DNA of 64,000 nt from an uncultured Burkholderiales bacterium (GTDB taxonomy: Bacteria > Pseudomonadota > Gammaproteobacteria > Burkholderiales > Burkholderiaceae_C). Numbering within the stretch: position 1 is the first letter of the stretch; each line of letters starts with the position of its first letter. Below the pieces are notes generated by a model that made no database searches, was not told the DNA's origin, and saw only the letters and a list, made by a program, of their open reading frames with translations. Positions 26,252 through 33,809 of the stretch are shown in pieces. The DNA is taken from the NCBI GenBank assembly GCA_903822825.1, contig CAIJQQ010000060.1:124001-188000 (forward strand). The letters are read 5' to 3'. The position numbers were made by a program, and so were the translations under genes.

Positions 26252-27163
26252 CTAGACTGGTACAGCCAAGCGCGCATCCTCTGACAACAAATCAATCAAG
26301 TCCCGCGCAAAGTTGGGCAGCTCGTCCAGGCTGCGCACGCAAATCTGCATGGAGCGCAGCGCCCACGGGTCGGACAGGGGCACCAGACGGATGGCCATGC
26401 TGCGGGCGTGGCGGCGGGCGGCCGATTCGGGCAGCACGCCCACGCCCACGCCGGCTTCGATCATGCGGCAGGCCGACTCGAAACTGCTGACCTGGATGCG
26501 CACTTTGAGCGGCTTGTTGAGTTGCTCGCACTCGCGGTTGAGGAAGGCATGCAGGGCGCTGGCTTCGTGCAAGCCCACATGGTCAAACTCCAGCGCGTCG
26601 ATCAGCGGCATGCTGGGCAAGTCGGCCACAGGGTGGTGCTCGGGCACCACGAGCACCAGGCTGTCTGACCGGTAGGGCAAGGTCTGCAGGCTTTCGGTGC
26701 GCACCGACCCGGCCACGATGCCGATGTCGGTCTTGCCGTCGATGACAGCGCGCACGATTTCGTTCGACAGTTTTTCTTGCAGGTCGATGTTCACATCGGG
26801 GTGCGTGGCCAGGTAGCGCTTGAGCACCTCGGGCAAAAACTCGCCCAGGGCCGTGGTGTTGGCGTACACGCGCAGGTGGCCTTTGATGCCGCTGGCGTAT
26901 TCCTGCAGGTCGCCACGCAGGTGTTCGATCTGGCCAAGCACCAGGCGCGCGCGGTGCACAAAGGCTTGCCCCGGAGGGGTGAGCGTCACGCCCTGGCTGT
27001 GGCGGTTGAGCAGCTTGGCGCCGATGCTTTCTTCAAGGTTCTTGATGCGCGTGCTGGCCGCAGGCAGCGAGATGTGCGAAGCCTCAGCCCCCTTGGTGAG
27101 GCTGTTGGCTTCGGCCACCCGCACCATCAGGCGCAAATCCACCAGATCGAAATGAACAGACAT
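26252..27163 (-). CDS. LysR-family transcriptional regulator (intact copy)
   Basis: A 303-residue LTTR. The HTH region is FDLVDLRLMVRVAEANSLT and ISLPAASTRIKNLEESIGAKLL. The effector domain has KGHLRVYANTTALGEFLP and, near the end, SFESACRMIEAGVGVGVLPESAARR. Its last 55 or so codons are duplicated at 24011-24181. It is divergent from the metallo-beta-lactamase gene, 167 bases away, and may regulate it, although nothing specific shows this. Confidence 0.9.
   Translation of the reverse strand: MSVHFDLVDLRLMVRVAEANSLTKGAEASHISLPAASTRIKNLEESIGAKLLNRHSQGVTLTPPGQAFVHRARLVLGQIEHLRGDLQEYASGIKGHLRVYANTTALGEFLPEVLKRYLATHPDVNIDLQEKLSNEIVRAVIDGKTDIGIVAGSVRTESLQTLPYRSDSLVLVVPEHHPVADLPSMPLIDALEFDHVGLHEASALHAFLNRECEQLNKPLKVRIQVSSFESACRMIEAGVGVGVLPESAARRHARSMAIRLVPLSDPWALRSMQICVRSLDELPNFARDLIDLLSEDARLAVPV
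26274..26444. repeat. 171-bp direct repeat, right copy
   Basis: Right partner of the repeat at 24011-24181, lying inside the intact LysR gene. Outside both ends the sequences diverge at once. On the gene's 3' side the two copies have different tails (LAVPV here, HAIA on the left). Confidence 0.88.
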
Positions 27164-27330
27164 GCGGTGATTGTGCCAGCGGGGTGCGGCTCTTTCGGCG
27201 GCGCGTCACATTCGGCTCACCCCTCAGGCGTAAGCACCCTTGGCGCTGGCAGCGCGCTGTGTTAGCGTGAAGTGCATCGGCTCACCCCACGGCGCAGCCG
27301 AGTCCAAACAGCTCACATTCAGGAGACCCC

Positions 27331-28509
27331 ATGATCCGAACAGCCATCCTCAGCAGCCTGGCTTTGGCCTCGCTCGTTGCCTGCACCACAGGCTCGCAAC
27401 CGCCCGTCTCAGTGGATCAATATGTGGAGGATGCGCGCCGCATTGCGGGCGAAGATCTGAAGTTCCTCATGCCTGTGTGCAATCCGCAACCGGCTGTGCG
27501 TGCTGCGCCCAGCGCGGCCATGGACGAGTCGCTGGCCAAGCTGATCAACCAGCCGCCGCCCGCACCCGGCCAGGCTTTCGACAACCTGTATTACGTGGGC
27601 GCAACCTGGGTCAGCGCTTGGGTGCTCAAGACGAGCGAAGGCTTGATCCTGATCGATGCGCTCAACAACAAGAAGGAAGCGGCCGACCTTATCGAGGGCG
27701 GCATGCGCCGTCTGGGGCTGGACCCGGCGCAGATTCGCTACGTGCTCGTCACGCATGGCCACGGCGACCACTACGGTGGCGCGCAGATGATCGCCGAGCG
27801 TTACGGCGCCCGCGTGGTCGCCAGCGAGATCGATTGGAAGATGATGGAAACCGGTCTGGAGTTCGACTCCAAGATGTGGGACCGCCCACCCCAACGCGAC
27901 ATCGCCATCAAGGACGGCGACACGCTCACATTGGGCGACACCACCGTGCGCTTTGTGATCACCCCCGGCCACACGCTGGGCACCATCTCGCCTGTGTTCG
28001 ACGTGCGCGATGGCGGCAGGGTGCACAAGGCCATGATTTGGGGCGGCACCTCATTCAACTTTGGCCGCGACATGCTCCGCTTGGATGGCTACATTGCGCA
28101 AACCGAACGGATGCGCGAGCTGTCAGCGCGCTGGGGCATCGACGTGCCTTTGAGCAACCACCCGGGCTTTGACGGCACGGTGGCCAAGCTCAAGGCGCGC
28201 GCCAGCGCACCAGCGGGCACCAACCCCTTCGTCAGCGGTCAGCCAGTGGTGGACCGGGCCATGCGCGTGCTCAACACCTGCGCCCGCGCCCAAAAAGCCA
28301 GATTCCTGCTCATGGCGGGTGGCGAGGGCGGCGATGTCTACGCCGCAACCACGGGTCTGACTGGCCCAGCGGCTGCGCATGCCGAAGACGAGCACGTCAC
28401 CGCAGGCATGCAGGCGCTGGCCAACAACCATGCTGCCGCGCCACTGGCGTTTCCCTACAGCCCCTATGCGGGGGCTCACACGGGATCGATGGCGCGCAGC
28501 GAACACTGA
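27331..28509 (+). CDS. Metallo-beta-lactamase-fold lipoprotein (B3-like)
   Basis: A 392-residue protein with a lipoprotein signal (IRTAILSSLALASLVAC, Cys18) and an MBL-fold domain. The first zinc motif is THGHGDHYGG (HxHxDH), and the third ligand is in VITPGHTLGT, as in subclass B3 enzymes and related hydrolases. An extra C-terminal stretch of about 120 residues follows the fold. It may be a beta-lactamase, lactonase or thioesterase-like enzyme; sequence alone does not decide. The start is preceded by AGGAG (9 bases). It converges on the MmgE/PrpD gene. Confidence 0.85.
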   Translation: MIRTAILSSLALASLVACTTGSQPPVSVDQYVEDARRIAGEDLKFLMPVCNPQPAVRAAPSAAMDESLAKLINQPPPAPGQAFDNLYYVGATWVSAWVLKTSEGLILIDALNNKKEAADLIEGGMRRLGLDPAQIRYVLVTHGHGDHYGGAQMIAERYGARVVASEIDWKMMETGLEFDSKMWDRPPQRDIAIKDGDTLTLGDTTVRFVITPGHTLGTISPVFDVRDGGRVHKAMIWGGTSFNFGRDMLRLDGYIAQTERMRELSARWGIDVPLSNHPGFDGTVAKLKARASAPAGTNPFVSGQPVVDRAMRVLNTCARAQKARFLLMAGGEGGDVYAATTGLTGPAAAHAEDEHVTAGMQALANNHAAAPLAFPYSPYAGAHTGSMARSEH

Positions 28510-28520
28510 GCGCGCTGTAT

Positions 28521-28550
28521 CAGGCCCACCGCCTCTCGCGGTGCGGCCTG
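28521..28550. terminator. Candidate bidirectional terminator hairpin
   Basis: CAGGCC at 28521 pairs with GGCCTG ending 28550, with inner ACCGC/GCGGT around CTCTC. It lies between the convergent MBL and MmgE/PrpD genes. There is no clear U-tract, so strength is doubtful. Confidence 0.35.
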
Positions 28551-28561
28551 CCTCGGCCCGC

Positions 28562-29914
28562 TCATGACAGCAGTGCGCCGACCTTGGGCCAAGTGGCCAC
28601 TTGCCAGAGCGCGTCCACGCTTTGGCGCATGGCCTCAGGCGTGGCACCGCCGCTGAAGGCGGCCAGGCGCAAGGCTTTGTCGGTGATCTCTTGACGCGAA
28701 AGGGTGTTGCCCGGGTCGCCCTTGGGCTCGTCCACGCGGCCGTGCAGCACGCGGCCGTCGGTGGTGGTGACGGTGACTTTGCCGATCCAGCGCTTGGGGT
28801 AGGCGCTGTCCACTTCGGCATCGAGTTGCATCGTGACCTTGTCGCGCAGGGCCTGCGTCTGCTGGCTCAAAAAGTCGCGGTCAAATTCGGTCAGGCCCGC
28901 GTGGCCGTGCTGCGCCACCAGCGCCACCACCGTGCCCATCGAGAACTTGCTCTGGTGCACCGTGGTGGGCTGAACCACCGGGCCCAGCACGTCGATCGCG
29001 CCTTGGTGCACATGGGTCACCACTTGGGCCAGGTCATCGAGCTTCAAGCCATTCGTCTGCATGACGTGCAGCAGCGCATCGGCCGCCGGGTGGGTGTGGC
29101 GGCAGCTGGCGTGGTACTTGAACGAGGTCTCGGCCGTGGCCCAGCGCGTGCCCAGACCGTCCACCAAGCGGCTCGGATCGGCGTCGCTCGACATGCCCAC
29201 AGCCATGCCCTGCGGGCCTTCCAAAATTTCTGCCGCGCCGGTGAAACCGTCTTTGGCCAGGTACGCCGACATGAGGCCCGCTGCTGCGGCGTGCGCGGTG
29301 TGCAGCTGCTTGCTGTCAGCGGCGGTGCGCAAGAACTCCCACAAGCCCGCCGACTGCGTGCCCGCTGAGCCGAGCGCGTGCAGCATCTGCTGTGCGTTCA
29401 GGCCCAACAAGTGGCCCACGGCAGCAGCAGATGCCAAGGTACCTGCGGTGCCGGTGGTGTGGAACACGCGGTAGTGCGAACGCCCCAAAAACTCACCCAC
29501 GCGGATGCCAACTTCGTAGCCCACCACCGAAGCAGCCAACAGCTGCTTGCCGCTCGCGCCCAGGGCTTGGGCCACCGCCACAGCGGGAGGAAACACCACC
29601 GTGGCCGGGTGGAACACCGAGCCGTTGTGCACATCGTCTTGCTCGGCCACATGCGAGGCAGCGGCGTTGGCCATGGCCGCTAAATACGGCGTGGTGCGTG
29701 CGCCGTTGATGATGACTTCGGACGGACCCTCTGCTGGCCCCATGGCCTGCGCAAAGCGGGTGATGGTCTCCACAGGTCGCGTGCCGTGACCGGCCACGGC
29801 CGAGCCGAACCAGTCGACCAGCAGGTCTTCGATCTTGCTTACCACGGGCGCAGGGATGTCCTCGAAGCGCAGCGCGGATGCAAAGGCGGCGAGTTGGGCG
29901 GTGTTGGATGTCAT
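28562..29914 (-). CDS. MmgE/PrpD family protein
   Basis: A 450-residue protein of the family that includes 2-methylcitrate dehydratase and cis-aconitate decarboxylase. The helical N-domain has the active-site segment EQDDVHNGSVFHPATVV. The later FKYHASCRHTHPAADALL is the conserved motif with two histidines of the second domain. Most proteins beside CoA-transferase genes in Burkholderiales have unknown substrates. It is the last gene of the minus-strand block and lies downstream of a class III CoA-transferase, separated by a REP element. Confidence 0.9.
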   Translation of the reverse strand: MTSNTAQLAAFASALRFEDIPAPVVSKIEDLLVDWFGSAVAGHGTRPVETITRFAQAMGPAEGPSEVIINGARTTPYLAAMANAAASHVAEQDDVHNGSVFHPATVVFPPAVAVAQALGASGKQLLAASVVGYEVGIRVGEFLGRSHYRVFHTTGTAGTLASAAAVGHLLGLNAQQMLHALGSAGTQSAGLWEFLRTAADSKQLHTAHAAAAGLMSAYLAKDGFTGAAEILEGPQGMAVGMSSDADPSRLVDGLGTRWATAETSFKYHASCRHTHPAADALLHVMQTNGLKLDDLAQVVTHVHQGAIDVLGPVVQPTTVHQSKFSMGTVVALVAQHGHAGLTEFDRDFLSQQTQALRDKVTMQLDAEVDSAYPKRWIGKVTVTTTDGRVLHGRVDEPKGDPGNTLSRQEITDKALRLAAFSGGATPEAMRQSVDALWQVATWPKVGALLS

Positions 29915-29965
29915 GCGGTCTCCTTGTTGAGGTTCAAGTCTTCTGTCATTTTGTAGATGCAGCGC

Positions 29966-30080
29966 CCTGTGTGGGAGCGGCGTCCTGTGTGGGAGCGGCG
30001 TCCTGTGTGGGAGCGGCGCCCTCGCCGCGATGGGCCTTTAGCAGACCACGACCCCCTCGCCCCGAGGGCGGAGCTGCTAC
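29966..30080 (-). repeat. REP-like element a with three 18-bp tandem units
   Basis: The full element spans about 30007-30080 in minus orientation. It carries a GCGGCG/CGCCGC hairpin, a CCCTCG/CGAGGG hairpin and outer arms GTGGGAGC and a partly matching GAGCTGCTAC. It is preceded by two extra copies of an 18-bp unit (starts 29966, 29984; third at 30002 merges with the element). The same family recurs six more times up to 50.2 kb. Confidence 0.75.
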
Positions 30081-30091
30081 AAATTCACGAT

Positions 30092-31273
30092 TCATATGGC
30101 TTGCGCATCCCGCAGCGCTTGCACCGCCGCATCGTCCAGCCCCAGCTCGCGCAAGATGGCCCCGGTGTGCTCGCCCACGGCGGGCACGGGGTCCATGCGG
30201 TAGTCGTATCGGTTGTTGCGCCCAGGCGGCAGGAGAGCAGGAATGTCCCCAGCGGGCGAAACCACGCTGTGCCACCGTTGGCGCGCCTTGAGCTGCGGGT
30301 GCGCCCAGACGCCTGCCATGTCGTTCATGCGGGCGTTGGCGATTTGTGCCTGGTCCAGCCGTGCTTCGACCTCGGCCGTGCTCATGGTGGCGAACATGCC
30401 CAAGATCAGTTGTTGCAGCTCGGCGCGGTTGGCGTTGCGCAGCGCGTTGGTGCAAAAGCGCGCATCGCTGGCCAAAGCCGCATCGCCCAGCACCACTTCG
30501 CAAAACACTTTCCACTCGCGCTCGTTTTGCAGGCCCAGCATCACGGTGCCGCCGTCGCCCGCCGCAAACGGGCCATAGGGGTAGATGCTGGCGTGCGAGG
30601 CGGCCGTGCGCGGTGGCGGTGCGGCGCCTTCAAAAGCGTAGTAAAGCGGGTAGCCCATCCACTCGCTCAGGGCTTCGAGCATGGACACGTCAATGTGGCT
30701 GCCCTGGCCGGTCTTGCCGCGCAGCAGCAGGGCCGAGAGGATGTTGGTGTAGGCGTACATGCCCGCCGCGATGTCGGCCATCGAGTTGCCCGCCTTGGAC
30801 GGCGCATCGGGCGTGCCGGTGATCGACAACAAACCCGCTTCGCTTTGGATCAAGAGGTCGTAGGCTTTTTTGTCGCGGTAGGGACCGTCTTCGCCATAGC
30901 CCGAGATGTCGCAGACGATCAGCTTCGGGTGCGTCGCATTGAGCGCTTCAAACGACAGGCCCATGCGGGCGGCCGCGCCGGGCGCGAGGTTTTGCACCAG
31001 CACGTCAGCATCTTTGAGCAGCCCGCGCAGCACGGCCATGGCCTCGGGGTTTTTGAGGTCGAGCGTGAGGCTTTCTTTGGAGCGGTTGGTCCACACAAAG
31101 TGCGAGGCCTGGCCGCGCACCCGCGTGTCGTAGGCACGGGCAAAGTCGCCTGAGCCGGGCCGCTCGACCTTGATGACGCGTGCGCCCAAGTCGGCCAGTT
31201 GCCGCGTGCAAAACGGCGCGGCGATCGCGTGTTCGAGTGAGACGACGGTGATGCCGTCCAGGGGTCTGGTCAT
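30092..31273 (-). CDS. CaiB/BaiF class III CoA-transferase
   Basis: A 393-residue family III CoA-transferase. Landmarks are VVSLEHAIAAPFCTRQLADLGA, CDISGYGEDGPY, and catalytic Asp167 in NSMADIAAG. The ATG at 31273 (MTRPLDGITVV) is preferred over one three codons upstream. It stands between an acyl-CoA dehydrogenase and an MmgE/PrpD gene, each separated by a REP element. It probably activates a carboxylic acid using succinyl-CoA or acetyl-CoA; itaconate-, mesaconate- or methylsuccinate-type acids are conceivable from context. Confidence 0.9.
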   Translation of the reverse strand: MTRPLDGITVVSLEHAIAAPFCTRQLADLGARVIKVERPGSGDFARAYDTRVRGQASHFVWTNRSKESLTLDLKNPEAMAVLRGLLKDADVLVQNLAPGAAARMGLSFEALNATHPKLIVCDISGYGEDGPYRDKKAYDLLIQSEAGLLSITGTPDAPSKAGNSMADIAAGMYAYTNILSALLLRGKTGQGSHIDVSMLEALSEWMGYPLYYAFEGAAPPPRTAASHASIYPYGPFAAGDGGTVMLGLQNEREWKVFCEVVLGDAALASDARFCTNALRNANRAELQQLILGMFATMSTAEVEARLDQAQIANARMNDMAGVWAHPQLKARQRWHSVVSPAGDIPALLPPGRNNRYDYRMDPVPAVGEHTGAILRELGLDDAAVQALRDAQAI

Positions 31274-31322
31274 CGTGTGCACCTTAATGGGACGGAGCGA
31301 TGGTTCGTGGTCCGCGGAGGAG

Positions 31323-31400
31323 CCATCGCGGCGGGGGCGCCGCTCCTACAGAGGGGCTGAACGCCCATGGTGGGAGCCCCGCACTCGGGGCGATGGGTGG
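31323..31400. repeat. REP-like element b (permuted)
   Basis: CATCGCGGCGGGGGCGCCGCTCC with its hairpin (31323-31350) is followed by GTGGGAGCCCCGC and CTCGGGGCGATGGG (31369-31400). The order of the two halves is swapped compared with elements c, d, e and g, as if two neighbouring copies had recombined. Confidence 0.7.
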
Positions 31401-31424
31401 CGGTCTGCGAAAGCACGATGAACA

Positions 31425-32585
31425 TCAAAACGAGCGGGGAAGCCCGAGGATGTGCTCGGCCACGTAGCTGAAGATCATGTTGGTCGAGACCGGAGCGACT
31501 TGGTACAAGCGCGTCTCGCGGAACTTGCGCTCAATGTCGTATTCGCAAGCAAAGCCAAAGCCGCCGTGCGTTTGCAGGCAGACGTTGGCCGCTTCCCAGC
31601 TGGCCTTGGCCGCGAGGTACTTGGCCATGTTGGCTTCGGCCCCGGCGTTTTGCATGGCGTCGATTTTTTCGCAGGCCTTCCAGCGCATCAGGTTGGCGGC
31701 TTCCAGCTCGATGAATGCGTCGGCAATCGGGAACTGCACGCCCTGGTTTTGGCCAATGGGGCGGCCAAACACCACGCGGTCTTTGGCGTATTTGGTGGCG
31801 CGGTCGATGAACCAGTAGCCGTCGCCAATGCACTCGGCGGCGATCAGCACGCGCTCAGCGTTCAGGCCGTCAAGCAAGGTTTTGAAGCCCTTGCCCTCTT
31901 CGCCCAGGAGCGCGTCTTCGGGGATTTCGAGGTTGTCAAAAAACAGCTCGTTGGTCTCGTGGTTGACCATGTTCAGGATGGGGCGCACGGTGAGGCCGTT
32001 GCCAATCGCTTGCTTGAGGTCGATCAGGAAACACGACAGACCTTCTGAGCGTTTCTTCACTTGGTCGGCAGGCGTGGTGCGGGCCAACAAAATCATCAGG
32101 TCGCTGTGCTGGATGCGCGAGATCCAGACCTTCTGGCCGTTGATCACCCAACGACCGTCCTTGCGCACGGAGGTGGTTTTGAGCTTGGTGGTGTCCGATC
32201 CCGTGGTGGGCTCGGTCACGCCCATGGACTGGATGCGCAACTCGCCCGTGGCGATCTTGGGCAAGAGCGTGTTTTTCTGCGCGTCAGATCCGCTGCGCAC
32301 GATGGAATTCATCACGTACATCTGGCCGTGGCACGCGCCCGAGTTGCCGCCCGAACGGTTGATCTCTTCCATGATCACCGAGGCCTCGGCCATGGTCAGG
32401 CCCGAGCCGCCGTATTGCTGCGGGATCAGCGCGGCCATCCAACCGGCTTTGGTCAGCGCATCGACAAACGCTTCGGGGTAGGCACGTTTTTCGTCGACCT
32501 TGCGGTGGTACTCGTCAGGGAACTGGGCGCACAGGGCGCGCACGGCGTCGCGGATGTCTTGGTATTGGTCGGGTGCGGTGTGCAT
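31425..32585 (-). CDS. Acyl-CoA dehydrogenase
   Basis: A 386-residue FAD acyl-CoA dehydrogenase. FAD/substrate motifs are MGVTEPTTGSDTTKLKTTSV, VINGQKVWISRI and LQTHGGFGFACEYDIER. The C-terminal catalytic motif is not the usual YEGT but QVAPVSTNMI, seen in a subgroup of proteins whose substrate is unknown; the base may come from another helix. It follows a FAS1-like dehydratase gene 36 bases upstream on the same strand. Confidence 0.9.
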   Translation of the reverse strand: MHTAPDQYQDIRDAVRALCAQFPDEYHRKVDEKRAYPEAFVDALTKAGWMAALIPQQYGGSGLTMAEASVIMEEINRSGGNSGACHGQMYVMNSIVRSGSDAQKNTLLPKIATGELRIQSMGVTEPTTGSDTTKLKTTSVRKDGRWVINGQKVWISRIQHSDLMILLARTTPADQVKKRSEGLSCFLIDLKQAIGNGLTVRPILNMVNHETNELFFDNLEIPEDALLGEEGKGFKTLLDGLNAERVLIAAECIGDGYWFIDRATKYAKDRVVFGRPIGQNQGVQFPIADAFIELEAANLMRWKACEKIDAMQNAGAEANMAKYLAAKASWEAANVCLQTHGGFGFACEYDIERKFRETRLYQVAPVSTNMIFSYVAEHILGLPRSF

Positions 32586-32621
32586 GGTTTTGATTCGGTA
32601 AAAAGTGTCAGGTCAAAAGTT

Positions 32622-33500
32622 TCAGGCCAGCGTGGCTTGCGCTTGCATGGTCAGCCAGCCTTCGTGGTCGCAGGCCCACAGCTCAACCGTCTTGCCATCG
32701 GCAGACGGAAGGCCGTTCAAACGGAAGGGGTGCAGGTCAAAAGTGGGGCGCACGGCACGGAACTGGAACGAGGTCACGCGGGCCTCAGGCATTTGGCGGC
32801 GAACCAGGTCCACCAGCAAGGTCGCGATCAGCGGGCCGTGCACGATGAGGCCGGGGTAGCCTTCTTCTTGCGTGACATAGCTGCGGTCGTAGTGAATGCG
32901 GTGGCCGTTGAAGGTGAGCGCCGAATAGCGAAACAGCGAGACCGGATCGGGCACGAACTCGCGCTGCCAGGGCGCACCCGTCTCGGCCGCGGTGGGAGCA
33001 ACTTCGGGCGTGCCGGGCATTGCTGCTGCGCGGTACACGATGTCGTGCGTTTCGGTCAGGCACAGGCCCTGGGCATTGCTGAAAGCATGCTCGACTTCGA
33101 CAAACAGCAGGTCGCCCGTGCGGCCCGACTTGTGCTTGACCGATGCGATGCGCGATTGCTTTTGTGCAGCGTCGCCCACACGCAACGGGTTGCTTTGCCA
33201 CTGCAGACGGCCGCCAGCCCACATGCGGCGCGGCAGCGGTACGGGTGGCAAAAAGCCCCCGCGCAAGGGGTGGCCGTCGGGCCCGATCTGGCTTTGCCGC
33301 GCCTGCGGCAAGAAGTACAGCCAGTGCCACAGCGGTGGCACCTCGCTGCCAGCGGTTTGGTGGACGTCGTCGCGGTCCAGCAGCGCGCTTTGGCCGCGCA
33401 AGGGGGCGGCGCTGATCTCGTCGGTCAGCGTTTCGCTGCGGCCTTCCCAGCTGCGCAAGTGGGCCACTTGGGCGGCGTCAAGGGTGGTGGGGGTGTTCAT
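32622..33500 (-). CDS. MaoC/FAS1-like dehydratase (mesaconyl/itaconyl-CoA hydratase-like)
   Basis: A 292-residue double-hotdog protein. The N-terminal half is a degenerate FAS1-like dehydratase domain; the C-terminal half has SALTFNGHRIHYDRSYV, a variant of the hydratase-2 motif with a histidine that may act in catalysis, and GYPGLIVHGPLIATLLVDL. The plan matches HTD2-type dehydratases and mesaconyl-C4-CoA or itaconyl-CoA hydratases. The frame is open far upstream through two REP elements, but the ATG at 33500 is the sensible start. Confidence 0.85.
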   Translation of the reverse strand: MNTPTTLDAAQVAHLRSWEGRSETLTDEISAAPLRGQSALLDRDDVHQTAGSEVPPLWHWLYFLPQARQSQIGPDGHPLRGGFLPPVPLPRRMWAGGRLQWQSNPLRVGDAAQKQSRIASVKHKSGRTGDLLFVEVEHAFSNAQGLCLTETHDIVYRAAAMPGTPEVAPTAAETGAPWQREFVPDPVSLFRYSALTFNGHRIHYDRSYVTQEEGYPGLIVHGPLIATLLVDLVRRQMPEARVTSFQFRAVRPTFDLHPFRLNGLPSADGKTVELWACDHEGWLTMQAQATLA

Positions 33501-33595
33501 GGCCGTATCTTCGCTGAGTTCAGGGCCGCCTGAGCCCGATGGGGTCTGTCTTTGCGAAAGCCCGTCTTTGGCGAGCAATAAGGGTGCATGGTTGT

Positions 33596-33667
33596 GTAGG
33601 CGCCCCGCCCTCGGGGCGAAGGCTTGAGGTCTTCGCAAGCCCATCGCGGCGGGGGCGCCGCTCCTAC
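33596..33667 (+). repeat. REP-like element c
   Basis: Three arms: CCCCG/CGGGG, GGCTTG/CAAGCC in the spacer, and GCGGCG/CGCCGC. The outer ends are GTAGG and CCTAC. The spacer arm makes this copy and copy d look like a cruciform with three hairpins. Confidence 0.78.
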
Positions 33668-33703
33668 GGGGGGGTGCCATGACGTGGACAGATGCATCTC
33701 TTT

Positions 33704-33775
33704 GTGGGAGCCCCGCCCTCGGGGCGAAGGCTTGAGGTCTGCGCAAGCCCATCGCGGCGGGGGCGCCGCTCCTGC
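33704..33775 (+). repeat. REP-like element d
   Basis: Near copy of element c, 108 bases further on in the same orientation, with the same three hairpin arms and outer GTGGGAGC/GCTCCTGC. The spacing suggests a local tandem duplication. Confidence 0.78.
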
Positions 33776-33809
33776 AGGGGGATAGAGGGACGCGATCATG
33801 GCTCGGGTT

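Larger units (their letters stand above)
33501..33809. other. 309-bp intergenic gap holding two REP elements
   Basis: No gene is visible here between the FAS1-like dehydratase and the acyl-CoA ligase. Almost half of it is two REP-like elements in the same orientation, annotated separately. I see no convincing promoter. Confidence 0.7.
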
